Source: Nitrososphaerota archaeon
Lineage (GTDB): Archaea > Thermoproteota > Nitrososphaeria > Nitrososphaerales > Nitrosopumilaceae
Direction of reading: 5' to 3'
Assembly: GCA_028866655.1 (NCBI GenBank)
Contig: JAGWHQ010000001.1
Coordinates: 1 to 64,000, forward strand
Length of the DNA stretch: 64,000 nt
Each line of letters starts with the position of its first letter. Position 1 is the stretch's first letter. The notes under the pieces were generated by a model. The model was not told where the DNA came from. It saw only the letters and a list, made by a program, of their open reading frames with translations, and ran no database searches. Positions 27,251 to 35,288 of this stretch are shown here, in pieces. The translations under genes were made by a program, and so were the position numbers.

Positions 27251-28008
27251 TACTTGAGCTCCTCCTCTACCTCTTCAAATGTTTCCACAGTTTCAATCAA
27301 CTTTTCTTCAAGTTCAATTACTTCACTTTCAGTTCTTGGCTTGGTTGGATCAATCTGTGCTTCTTCGATTATTTCAATTTCTTCTGGAACTTCTTCGACT
27401 TTCTTTGCCTCTTTCTTGATTGCCTTTAACTCAAATTCTGGTATGAATCGCTCTTTTCTTGCAATTCTGATTCGAACTCCGATAAGACCCATTTTTGTTG
27501 GGACGTGAACAATATCTTCTGAAACTATAACTGTAGCTTGGTGTCCTGCTCGTGGAAGTACACCTTTGCTGTGTTTTTCAAAACTTGAACGGTCACCTCT
27601 GAGTTTACCCGAAGTTGTAATTTGTACACCCATTGCGCCTGCTTCCATAATTGTTTGCATGGTCCACATGACTGCACGTCTAAATGCAGTTCCTCTTGCA
27701 AGGTGTTGTGACATTCTGTTGCACATTACACTTGGTTCAAGTTCTGGTTTTGTTATTTCAATTACTGATATCTGGGGATTTTTCAGGCCAAAGTCTGTTT
27801 CCAAAACTTTTGTAAGATCTCTGATTCCACTTCCTTTTCTTCCAATTACAATACCTGGTCTTGTAACATGTAATCCAACTCTGGTTCCTGTTGGAGTTTT
27901 TTGAATATCAACACCTGAAAAACCTGCTTCTTTGATTGCTTCTCTTAAATAATCTTTCAAGAGCATCAACTTGTAACTATCATTGATTACATTTTTCACT
28001 GAAGACAT
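27250..28008 (-). CDS. rps3: 30S ribosomal protein S3 (uS3) with acidic C-terminal extension
   Basis: S3 with an N-terminal KH domain ([20 protein letters not shown]) and the C-terminal S3 domain ([19 protein letters not shown]). Residues about 205-252 form a strongly acidic tail ([19 protein letters not shown] onward), probably disordered. It sits at the mRNA entry of the 30S subunit. Gap to rpl22 is 2 nt. Confidence 0.95.
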   Translation of the reverse strand: MSSVKNVINDSYKLMLLKDYLREAIKEAGFSGVDIQKTPTGTRVGLHVTRPGIVIGRKGSGIRDLTKVLETDFGLKNPQISVIEITKPELEPSVMCNRMSQHLARGTAFRRAVMWTMQTIMEAGAMGVQITTSGKLRGDRSSFEKHSKGVLPRAGHQATVIVSEDIVHVPTKMGLIGVRIRIARKERFIPEFELKAIKKEAKKVEEVPEEIEIIEEAQIDPTKPRTESEVIELEEKLIETVETFEEVEEELK

Positions 28009-28010
28009 GT

Positions 28011-28466
28011 CTATAGTTCCTGAGCAACCAGCTCAACGTGAGTAAGAATATCTACCTTAGGAGATGCACGACCCATTGCACGAGGAGTGAAACGTTCAAG
28101 TTTTCTTCCCTTGTGTACAGTTGCATTAATTATTTTTAATCTGTCAAGATCCATTCCACGATATTCTGCATTTGATTCTAAATTATCGAGCAGTCGGATA
28201 AATTCGCCTGCTGCTTTTTCTGGATATCTTCCTGCCATCACACCAGTGTCTGACTTGTGACCTACTTCGTTATTATATCTCTGGAATGGCACAGCGCGCT
28301 CCAAATTAGTTACGGATTGCAAGTAACTTCGTGCAGATTCAATTGACATTCCCTTAATCTTGTGTGCAATTTCTCTTGCATGCTTGTGTGAGATTGTTTT
28401 TTCTCTTAATGCAGCACGAACGTGTCTTGTCTTGTCATAATTTTGGAAAGCGTAGCTAAAATGCAT
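28011..28466 (-). CDS. rpl22: 50S ribosomal protein L22 (uL22)
   Basis: Archaeal L22, lining the exit tunnel. Landmarks: [21 protein letters not shown], the [17 protein letters not shown] loop, and [12 protein letters not shown]. The ORF track starts at GTG 28475, but ATG 28466 is preceded by a GTGAT Shine-Dalgarno-like site (made of that GTG), so I start at 28466 (151 aa). Confidence 0.93.
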   Translation of the reverse strand: MHFSYAFQNYDKTRHVRAALREKTISHKHAREIAHKIKGMSIESARSYLQSVTNLERAVPFQRYNNEVGHKSDTGVMAGRYPEKAAGEFIRLLDNLESNAEYRGMDLDRLKIINATVHKGRKLERFTPRAMGRASPKVDILTHVELVAQEL

Positions 28467-28471
28467 AGATA

Positions 28472-28867
28472 TCACTTTAATGGTACATACAAGCTAGACC
28501 TGGATGCTCCTACACCAGGTGCACCGTGTATAACTCTCTTGTTTGTTCGTACAAATTCTCCGAGATAGTGTCCGACCATCTCTTGTCTGATTGTAACTGG
28601 TAAGAATTCTTTTCCTGAATAAACGTGAATTGTAAGACCGACAAAATACGGTAAAACGATTACATCTCTTAGATGAGTCTTGATTTGGCCGTTGCTTTTT
28701 CCTGCCTTGGTAGACTTGATTTCTTCCAAGAGTTTTCGTTTTCCATCTGTAATACCTCTTGTAAGTGATCTTCGTGCTCTCGATGGTAAAAGTTCAAAGA
28801 GTTTCTCTAATGATAATGCTTGAATCTCTTCTAATGCTAGGCCTCTATACTTGTATTCTTTAACCAT
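28472..28867 (-). CDS. rps19: 30S ribosomal protein S19 (uS19)
   Basis: A 131 aa archaeal S19. LLPSRARRSLTRGITDGKR, the GLTIHVYSGKEFLPVTIRQE strand and the final LGEFVRTNKRVIHGAPGVGA identify it. Upstream of it is only a 41-nt gap to rpl23, where archaea normally carry rpl2. Confidence 0.95.
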   Translation of the reverse strand: MVKEYKYRGLALEEIQALSLEKLFELLPSRARRSLTRGITDGKRKLLEEIKSTKAGKSNGQIKTHLRDVIVLPYFVGLTIHVYSGKEFLPVTIRQEMVGHYLGEFVRTNKRVIHGAPGVGASRSSLYVPLK

Positions 28868-28908
28868 TTATCTTCACCATTACTTTAGTTGATTCACGAT
28901 TGACCATA

Positions 28909-29175
28909 TTATAGCATTCCTATCTTTGTGGCCAGGTCTCTTGCTTTTTCAATTGTCGAGAATTTTACAAATGCTTTCTTACCATACACGGTTCTGCATA
29001 CGTTTAATCCGATTGGATCTTCCTTGTACAAAAGCTTGATTGCTTCAATTATCTTTGGTTTAGTTGCCTCTTCTCTTACTAGGAAACAGATTCTGCTTTC
29101 ATTTTCAACTAGTGCAAATGTCTTTTCAGTGATATACGGTTTGAGTATGATGTGATTTGCTTCTTCTAGATTCAT
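28909..29175 (-). CDS. rpl23: 50S ribosomal protein L23 (uL23)
   Basis: An 88 aa L23, a docking site for SRP at the exit tunnel. ILKPYITEKTFALVENESR and the KKAFVKFSTIEKARDLATKIGML ending (in part) are standard. It overlaps rpl4 by 4 nt. The following gene is rps19, not rpl2. Confidence 0.94.
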   Translation of the reverse strand: MNLEEANHIILKPYITEKTFALVENESRICFLVREEATKPKIIEAIKLLYKEDPIGLNVCRTVYGKKAFVKFSTIEKARDLATKIGML

Positions 29176-29987
29176 TTGTTCAACACCATGATTTCAAGAT
29201 GAGGAGATTTTATTTTTGAAATCTCTTCAATTGCACCTTTGGAAAATACTGTCAATCTGATTGGTTGTGCACCAGGAGCCAAGTCAAGAACACTAAGATT
29301 TTTTACATCAACTACGTCAACTCCCAAAAGAGAGTGTGATGCTTTTGCAAGTTTTGCAGAATCTTTTACTACAAGCAAGACACTCTTTCCTACTTTGGTT
29401 CTCCTACCTCTAAGCAGTGGTTTTCCTGAACGACCCTTTAGTCTACCTTTGAGTCTGTCTACATCTTGTGACAGGTTTAGTGCGTCCAAGACTTTGACTA
29501 GGTCTTTTGATTTTACTACAGATTCAACTTGATCAGATATTATAACTGGAAATGATTCAATCTTGTCTACCTTGTGACCTCTAAGTTTTACTAACGCTGC
29601 AGATGTTGTTGCGGCCAATGCAGAACACAATGCAAGACGATTTTCTTTCTTGTTTAGCATTTTATGGATAATTCTTTCTGATGTGGGGGGATGTGCCTGT
29701 CTTCCTTTACGTGTCATTGCAACTCCACCTGCTTGGCCTTGTCTGCCACCTCCACCGCCTGCCATTCTTGCAACTCTAGCTTGGTGGTGACCTGTTGGAG
29801 GACTGTTCGATTCTGCAACTACATCCATACCTGCATTTGGATACCTACCCTGTCTTTGGAAAGCGTGTGATTCCAAGTGGATGTATGCTTTGTGAATTAG
29901 TTCATTTCTAACAGGAGTTGAAAATACAAGCGGCAATTCAATGTCACCATCTTTTGAACCAGTTGTTGTAAAGACTGGAACTTTCAT
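29172..29987 (-). CDS. rpl4: 50S ribosomal protein L4 (uL4)
   Basis: A 271 aa archaeal L4. FQRQGRYPNAGMDVVAESN and the basic tunnel loop ARVARMAGGGGGRQGQAGG are the family landmarks. Overlaps rpl3 by 4 nt. Confidence 0.95.
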   Translation of the reverse strand: MKVPVFTTTGSKDGDIELPLVFSTPVRNELIHKAYIHLESHAFQRQGRYPNAGMDVVAESNSPPTGHHQARVARMAGGGGGRQGQAGGVAMTRKGRQAHPPTSERIIHKMLNKKENRLALCSALAATTSAALVKLRGHKVDKIESFPVIISDQVESVVKSKDLVKVLDALNLSQDVDRLKGRLKGRSGKPLLRGRRTKVGKSVLLVVKDSAKLAKASHSLLGVDVVDVKNLSVLDLAPGAQPIRLTVFSKGAIEEISKIKSPHLEIMVLNK

Positions 29988-30976
29988 ATCATAATCTCCA
30001 AGATCTTTGGTTGTGTAACCTTTGTCAATTTTGCTCGAACTGGTGCACGAAGTTTTACCAGTCTGCGATAAGTTCCAGGAATTGAACCGCGGATGATAAC
30101 GTAATCACCTTGGACCAAACCAAAATGTTTGTAGCCACCAGGTGGGTTGATTTTTAATTCTTCATTTGTAGTGTTGCTCACTATCATGATTCTGCTATTG
30201 TATTGTGTTCTTTGATGGAAACCTCTCTGACCTGCTCTTGGAACAGAGTACATGATTGTTGCAGGACTGATTGGACCTAGTGTACCAAGAGCTCTGACAC
30301 TCTTTCTTGATTTGTGTTGCTTCTTCTTGACACCCCATCTTGTAATTGGACCTTCGATACCTTTTCCTTTTGTAATTGCTGCAACATCAACTTCAACTCC
30401 TTTTTGGAAGACTTGATCAATCTTGACTTCTTTTCCTAAAAGATCTTTTAAGAATGCAAACTGTTTTGCAATATCTCCGCCTTTTACTGCAACTTCAAAG
30501 ACATATGGTTTCTTTTGTTCTAGTCCTGCTTTTCTTGGAAGAACTGCTGCAATTGCAAAGAGTTCGTCAACATATGAAAGTGATTTTTCTGCCTTGTCTA
30601 TTGCTTTTTCATCTAATTTTGTTTTGAATAATCTTGAAAGCTCTTTTGGTAAATCTTTTGCATACACATCAAAAGTAGAATCGATTCCGTATCTATCCCT
30701 GGAATAACCTCTTATTCCAATTATCGACATTGGAGGAGTAACTACAACAGTACCCAGTCCGACAAGTTGTTTTCCAAAGTTTGGAGTTTTTTCCCTGTCG
30801 TCTATGCTTGCAATTCTCATGCAAGCTGCCTTGAATCCGGCATATCCTAGAAGTTTTGGTTGGTCGGACTTTACATCAGGCCAAGTTCTAATTCTTGCTT
30901 CCATGCTCTTTGCTCGTGCTCTTGGCAAATATGCAAGACTTCCTCTTCTAGGTTGACTATGTTTCCTATGGCCCAT
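29984..30976 (-). CDS. rpl3: 50S ribosomal protein L3 (uL3)
   Basis: A 330 aa archaeal L3, first gene of the ribosomal operon. It begins GHRKHSQPRRGSLAYLPRAR and carries the peptidyl-transferase-centre stretch RWGVKKKQHKSRKSVRALGT. The TATA-like CTTATAATGG lies about 29 nt before the ATG, so the mRNA leader is only a few bases long. Confidence 0.96.
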   Translation of the reverse strand: MGHRKHSQPRRGSLAYLPRARAKSMEARIRTWPDVKSDQPKLLGYAGFKAACMRIASIDDREKTPNFGKQLVGLGTVVVTPPMSIIGIRGYSRDRYGIDSTFDVYAKDLPKELSRLFKTKLDEKAIDKAEKSLSYVDELFAIAAVLPRKAGLEQKKPYVFEVAVKGGDIAKQFAFLKDLLGKEVKIDQVFQKGVEVDVAAITKGKGIEGPITRWGVKKKQHKSRKSVRALGTLGPISPATIMYSVPRAGQRGFHQRTQYNSRIMIVSNTTNEELKINPPGGYKHFGLVQGDYVIIRGSIPGTYRRLVKLRAPVRAKLTKVTQPKILEIMI

Positions 30977-31015
30977 TGCTACAGAAAATTGTCGAAAAGC
31001 CCATTATAAGTCTAT
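30977..31015 (-). promoter_or_regulatory. Promoter of the ribosomal protein operon
   Basis: On the minus strand CTTATAATGG at about 31001-31010 is a TATA-like box; spacing of about 26 nt puts transcription start within a few bases of the L3 ATG. No upstream leader structure was seen. Confidence 0.55.
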
Positions 31016-31053
31016 AATTAGAGAATATCCAGTTTTATTTTGAAAATTTAGAT

Positions 31054-31173
31054 CTAGTGTGAAAAATGCATTATACTGTTTACCACCAATATGCCGCCAA
31101 TTATTATCCCTGCAATACCTGCAATGATGCCAAAAAGCAGAAATTTTTTCTTGTCCAGGGTCTTGTTGTCCAT
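31054..31173 (-). CDS. Small single-span membrane protein (39 aa), too short for the ORF track
   Basis: ATG at 31173 opens a 39-codon frame ending TAG at 31054. A basic N-terminus (MDNKTLDKKKF) is followed by a glycine/isoleucine-rich helix (GIIAGIAGIIIGGILVV) and a short polar end. A box TTTTAATATAG is centred 26 nt upstream, as for leaderless genes. It might be a small secretion or complex subunit; no family is recognised. Confidence 0.5.
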   Translation of the reverse strand: MDNKTLDKKKFLLFGIIAGIAGIIIGGILVVNSIMHFSH

Positions 31174-31205
31174 ATTTTTGCCAATCCCTTTGATCTATAT
31201 TAAAA

Positions 31206-32021
31206 CTAGTTACGAGTCAGAGTGTTCAAGACTGCAAGGGTGCCAAGAATTGCTTCTTCAAGTCTTACTGTTTCTGTTGCCTGGTCTGAAAAGAAATTGA
31301 GTACCTGGGACTTTGGAATGTTTCCAATTGTATTTCCTAGTATTTCATGGACTCCTTTTTTTGGAGAGCCAAAGACAAGCAGCAAGTGTTCGCGTGAGAT
31401 CTCATCAAAATATTTTTGTGTCTTGTGGATTGGTTTTCCTTTTCGTGATGTAAATATCACGCTAGACCCCCAAGTGGTAAGAAACGTGCCTAGGTTTGAC
31501 ACTTCTTTGACGTCATACCCCCAATACTGTGAGATCTCTTCTTTTTCTACTTGCTTGACTGTCAATGCAGGATATCCTTCCTTGAATTTGACAATGATTC
31601 TTTTTCCATCATCATCTTTGCTGTAAAATGGAATCAGTTGCTCAAAGCCAACATTTACAAATTTTTTTCCTTTGTATTGTACTACAACACCATCTCGGAC
31701 ATCTCCTGTCTTGATCTTTTTTGGATCAGATGTTTGCACATGTGATGGAATCTTTAACGGACTAAGACTTCCTGCAAACTGGAACTCGTCACTAATTGGA
31801 TAAAGTATTTTGCGCAAGTACTGCGGTGTTTCAAGATAGCGAAGAAGATTTCGAAGTAACGATCTGTCCCTATCAGAGCCGCTTTGCTCTTTGTAGAGAT
31901 AAATTGTATTTACACGAAATATTGAACATGCTCTTGCAATTTGCGAAATCTTCATTGCCTTGTCAAGCGGAGTAGGCTCTTCAGAAAGTGAAGAATCTGG
32001 AATGGCTATTGAAACTTTCAA
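31206..32021 (-). CDS. SPOUT-class RNA methyltransferase (DUF171/MTH1 family)
   Basis: A 271 aa protein starting MKVSIAIPDSSLSEEPTPLDKA-like, with the family's inserted OB-type domain in the middle (GDVRDGVVVQYKGKKFVNVG) and the C-terminal knotted SAM-binding part (LLLVFGSPKKGVHEIL, NFFSDQATETVRLEEA). This family is often encoded next to archaeal rpl3, as here, and is thought to methylate rRNA. The target base cannot be read from sequence. TATAAAATATTA lies about 26-30 nt upstream. Confidence 0.85.
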   Translation of the reverse strand: MKVSIAIPDSSLSEEPTPLDKAMKISQIARACSIFRVNTIYLYKEQSGSDRDRSLLRNLLRYLETPQYLRKILYPISDEFQFAGSLSPLKIPSHVQTSDPKKIKTGDVRDGVVVQYKGKKFVNVGFEQLIPFYSKDDDGKRIIVKFKEGYPALTVKQVEKEEISQYWGYDVKEVSNLGTFLTTWGSSVIFTSRKGKPIHKTQKYFDEISREHLLLVFGSPKKGVHEILGNTIGNIPKSQVLNFFSDQATETVRLEEAILGTLAVLNTLTRN

Positions 32022-32060
32022 TGTATGTCCTGATATGGTTGCGCTATAAAATATTAGATG

Positions 32061-32810
32061 CTACTTTGGTCTTTTGGCAATGTTTTCTTTTGCCTTGGCT
32101 GCATAATGCTCTATGTCTTTCTCACTTGTTCTTGTCAATTGCTTTGTTGCAATCGGGATTTGTGACATTTTGATATGTTTTGTACCTTCTTTTTCTTCGC
32201 TTACAAGATAGATTGATTCAATTGCCATTGCTGCTGCATCTTCAACTGACATGTCCTTTTTGTAATTCTTTTCTAGAAATTCTGTAACTTGATCTGCGCC
32301 TGCTCCAATTGCTACTGCGTCATATGAGATGTATGTTCCACTTGGGTCAGTTAGGTAAATCATGCTGCCACTCTTGTCGATTCCTGCAATGATAAGCGCA
32401 ACACCAAATGGTCTTACACCCGCATACTGGGTATATTGTTGAGCCTGGTCTGCCAAGTGTTTTGCTACTGCTTCGACTTCAATTGGTTCGTCGTATATCA
32501 TTCTGTTACTTTGTGAGAAAAATCTTGCATTGTCAACTTGTGAGCGTGCATCTGGAATATAGCCTGCTGCTGCAACTCCAATATGATCATCGACTTGGAA
32601 TATTTTTTGTGTAACATCAGAATTTTGTAATTTTCGTGGTTTTTCTTCTACTGCAAGTATGATGCCATCCTTGCTTTTGATACCAATTGCAAGTGTACCT
32701 CTTCGTACTGTCTCTATAGCATATTCAACTTGGTAAAGTCTACCATCAGGAGAAAAGACTGTAATTGCTCTATCATAACCTGCTGCAGCTGGTAGCATTT
32801 CAAAATTCAT
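32061..32810 (-). CDS. psmA: Proteasome alpha subunit PsmA
   Basis: The outer-ring subunit of the archaeal 20S proteasome. The alpha signature YDRAITVFSPDGRLYQVEYA and the RPFGVALIIAG strand are complete. The ORF track extends 15 residues upstream, but the ATG at 32810 matches the family N-terminus and has GTATAAAC about 24 nt before it. The length is then 249 aa. The proteasome beta gene is not in the window. It is divergent from the DUF371-like gene. Confidence 0.95.
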   Translation of the reverse strand: MNFEMLPAAAGYDRAITVFSPDGRLYQVEYAIETVRRGTLAIGIKSKDGIILAVEEKPRKLQNSDVTQKIFQVDDHIGVAAAGYIPDARSQVDNARFFSQSNRMIYDEPIEVEAVAKHLADQAQQYTQYAGVRPFGVALIIAGIDKSGSMIYLTDPSGTYISYDAVAIGAGADQVTEFLEKNYKKDMSVEDAAAMAIESIYLVSEEKEGTKHIKMSQIPIATKQLTRTSEKDIEHYAAKAKENIAKRPK

Positions 32811-32849
32811 CCTTTGAAGGTTTAATTTAAGTTTATACAACTTGAAATT
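32811..32849. promoter_or_regulatory. Bidirectional leaderless promoter between psmA and the DUF371-like gene
   Basis: Only 39 nt separate the two start codons. TTTAATTTAAG (32821-32831) lies about 25 nt before the plus-strand GTG, and GTATAAAC (minus strand, about 32830-32837) lies about 25 nt before the psmA ATG. Two overlapping back-to-back TATA boxes seem to serve both genes. Confidence 0.55.
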
Positions 32850-33266
32850 GTGCATTTTGAGATCTCATTTCGTGGTCATGAAAATGTTAGATCACTTCAT
32901 CCAAAATCAATTGAGATAACAACTGACACAGATCTTACAGTAAATGGAGATTGTATTGTCGGAGTTGGAGCAACATGTGGTTGTCATGGAATTCCAGATG
33001 AAATGAAAAAATTGTTGAAAAAACCTCAAACTGAAGTGACATGTACAATACTTGTAGGAGATCTCTCATTTGTAATCACAGGCAAGGGAAGTGAGAAACT
33101 CACCATGACAAATCCACACGATATTGTAATTAGGAAAAGCAATTTCACGTGTCCAAGGACACTATCAATTGGATGCGATACTGCATCAGATTCCATTCCG
33201 CGCAAAATGATAAAGGCATTGCAAGATCCAAAGACTGTTGGAATTTTTAGAATAGAAGTAAAGTGA
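32850..33266 (+). CDS. DUF371 family protein
   Basis: A 138 aa protein with the DUF371 pattern: FRGHENVRSLHPKSIEITTD, then GDCIVGVGATCGCHG and the IRKSNFTCPRTLSIGCDTAS segment. It is found in most archaea; function unknown. The start is GTG at 32850, supported by a TATA-like box 25 nt upstream. Several conserved cysteines may bind metal. Confidence 0.85.
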   Translation: MHFEISFRGHENVRSLHPKSIEITTDTDLTVNGDCIVGVGATCGCHGIPDEMKKLLKKPQTEVTCTILVGDLSFVITGKGSEKLTMTNPHDIVIRKSNFTCPRTLSIGCDTASDSIPRKMIKALQDPKTVGIFRIEVK

Positions 33267-33271
33267 GGAAT

Positions 33272-33805
33272 TTATTTTTGCACAAGCAACTGGCCATTGT
33301 TTTCAAACACTTTGGCCATTGCCCTGTTGACAATTTCCATCACTATCTGGTCTTCATAATTTGATTCAGTGTTATTCTTTGAGCTTTTTTTCTTTATTTT
33401 CGAACCTGCATTTTCTGCAATGTTTTTTATCACTTTTTCAAGTTTTACTGTAGTGTCTGCAATTGTCTTTGAAAAATCTGTTTCAAAGTTTGCTGGAAGT
33501 TTTGCCCCCATCACTCTAACAGATGTGCCATAATATTTCATTACTGCGCCCCGTACTTCTTCCATTTTTACAATCTCAATTAGTCCTGCATTTTTTAGGA
33601 CATCGAGATGATGACGTATTGTTGTGGTTGCTTTTTTGTATCCAATTTTATTTAGTTCTTCAACAATCTGGTCGGTTGCAAGTTGTTTGTGATACAAAAT
33701 TTGTAGAATCTTTATTCTTGCAGTATCATCAAGGGCTTTGGCTTGGTCTGCGTTTGTACTAAGTATTTTGTTTATTTTTAGTTCTTTTTGTAGCAGTGTA
33801 GACAT
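33272..33805 (-). CDS. Winged-helix transcriptional regulator (ArsR/HTH_20 type)
   Basis: Residues about 20-90 form a winged helix: ALDDTARIKILQILYHKQLA, then TTTIRHHLDVLKNAGLIEIV and the wing RGAVMKYYG. The C-terminal half (residues 100-177) is helical and charged, probably for dimerisation. No metal-binding cysteines of classic ArsR are present, so the signal is unknown. It is transcribed in the same direction as the purine genes, after a 336-nt gap containing a 14-bp palindrome. Confidence 0.85.
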   Translation of the reverse strand: MSTLLQKELKINKILSTNADQAKALDDTARIKILQILYHKQLATDQIVEELNKIGYKKATTTIRHHLDVLKNAGLIEIVKMEEVRGAVMKYYGTSVRVMGAKLPANFETDFSKTIADTTVKLEKVIKNIAENAGSKIKKKSSKNNTESNYEDQIVMEIVNRAMAKVFENNGQLLVQK

Positions 33806-34141
33806 TTTACGACTTTACTTTTGTACTTGTCCTAAAAGATCAAGAGATCATATTTTTTTGTCCATTACGTAACTTTTTTTTATGTTCCAAATTTGGTAAA
33901 TCCACAAGGATGTGTCTAGATACGATACCATACGTTATCAAATATACGGATACAAATCAGAGCGCTAGTATCAAATCAATAATGATGTTATAGATCTAGT
34001 ACCATTACTAGAACAATTGTACCGGTACAAAAAATACCAAAAATTTTAAAAAATAAAAAATTTGGAAAAGATGTCAAGCTTTTGGGGTCAAATGGGCAAG
34101 CAGGGGCAGGAGATACAGATGGTTCCAATTAGAAATTCGAG
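33806..34141. other. Intergenic region with a 14-bp palindrome
   Basis: No gene seen. It contains TTGTACCGGTACAA (34017-34030), a perfect palindrome, and AT-rich promoter-like sequence (AAATTTTAAAAAATAAAA). A near half-match to the 19.8-23 kb palindrome (AGAAATTCGAG) lies at its right end. The region probably holds the promoter of the regulator gene (leftward). Confidence 0.5.
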
Positions 34142-34981
34142 TTAAAACTTGATTCCAGTTATCTTTTCGTACGCAATGATGTATCTTGATGACAGTTCAT
34201 GACAGAGTTCATCAGAGAGACATGGTGCAACCGGTTCTTTTCCTGCAGCCCTAGCATCTTCAAACTTTTTTTGATATCCATTTGATGCAAGCCAGTCACG
34301 CAACAGTTGTTTGTCAAAACTTTCCTGAGTCTTTCCCACTTGGTATGTTTCCTTTGGCCATAGTCGATATTCATCAGGTCCGATGGAATCACCAAGTACG
34401 ATATCATTTCCTATCTTGCCAAACTCTAGCTTCAAATCTGCCAAGACAAATCCTGCAGCATCTGCAGCTTTGAACATCTGCTGATAAATCTCAATTGATG
34501 TATGCTCTAGCCATTCGTATTCACTTTTGCTTACAAGATTTTTGTCAATTGCATCTTGCTTTGATATCGGGACATCATGTGTCTCAGATTTTGTGGTAGG
34601 ATCAAAGATTGGAGTTGGCAGCTTTGCTGCAAGCTGTGGAATCGAGCCTTCTGGCAACTTGACTTGACCTTCTTTCCACCTCTGGACCAGGCTGCCATAA
34701 AAATATCCTCGTACAACACACTCGATTGGAATCATTTGCATTTTTTTTACCACGATCTTATCTTTTCCTTCTGTTCTTACGTAGTGATTTCTCGTGGGCA
34801 ATTTTTTAAACCAAAATTCAGCAAACCTGCACAATACCTCTCCTTTTCGGGGTATAGGGGTTGGAAATTTTACATCAAATGCAGACACTCGGTCTGAGAA
34901 CTGGAACAAGATATTACCGTCTGGTAGCTCGTAGATGTCTTTTACCTTACCAGAGCGTAAAAACTTCAAACAGGCGGTCAT
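34142..34981 (-). CDS. purC: SAICAR synthetase PurC
   Basis: Joins CAIR and aspartate with ATP in purine synthesis. Landmarks: LRSGKVKDIYELPDG, VSAFDVKFPTPIPRKG, the IECVVRGYFYGS strand and VLADLKLEFGK with the ATP-site residues. 279 aa, longer than the bacterial enzyme by a C-terminal extension. It is the last of purQ-purL-purF-RAM-purC, 60 nt after the RAM gene. Confidence 0.95.
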   Translation of the reverse strand: MTACLKFLRSGKVKDIYELPDGNILFQFSDRVSAFDVKFPTPIPRKGEVLCRFAEFWFKKLPTRNHYVRTEGKDKIVVKKMQMIPIECVVRGYFYGSLVQRWKEGQVKLPEGSIPQLAAKLPTPIFDPTTKSETHDVPISKQDAIDKNLVSKSEYEWLEHTSIEIYQQMFKAADAAGFVLADLKLEFGKIGNDIVLGDSIGPDEYRLWPKETYQVGKTQESFDKQLLRDWLASNGYQKKFEDARAAGKEPVAPCLSDELCHELSSRYIIAYEKITGIKF

Positions 34982-35041
34982 TGAACTGGCTTGGATTTAA
35001 ACTGATATCAATGAGGGGTTCGAGCCAAGCAAATGATTTGC

Positions 35042-35287
35042 TTATTTTGTGTTCTTGCCTGCAAGTGCAGGAAGAGTAGTGGTTGAAAGGACATTGTGTA
35101 CCATGCGAATCTTTTTTGTGATAATTTTATCCAATTCTGGTCTTGTAGGAGCCTGGACCTTGACAAATATGTCATATTGGCCAAATGTTCCTGTTGCTTC
35201 TTTTACTCCTTCAATTTTGAGAATGTCATTCATTACGTCCATTTCGTGTCCCATCTTGCTTTTCACCAAGACAAACGAGAGTTCCAT
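35042..35287 (-). CDS. Stand-alone Lrp/AsnC ligand-binding (RAM) domain protein in the purine operon
   Basis: An 81 aa protein that is only the C-terminal RAM domain of Lrp/AsnC regulators (VKEATGTFGQYDIFVKVQAP pattern), with no helix-turn-helix. RAM domains form oligomers and bind amino acids. It starts 1 nt after purF ends and precedes purC, so it is translated within the purine operon. It may sense an amino acid (for example glutamine or glycine, both purine precursors) and modify a partner; this is inference. Confidence 0.85.
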   Translation of the reverse strand: MELSFVLVKSKMGHEMDVMNDILKIEGVKEATGTFGQYDIFVKVQAPTRPELDKIITKKIRMVHNVLSTTTLPALAGKNTK

Positions 35288-35288
35288 G

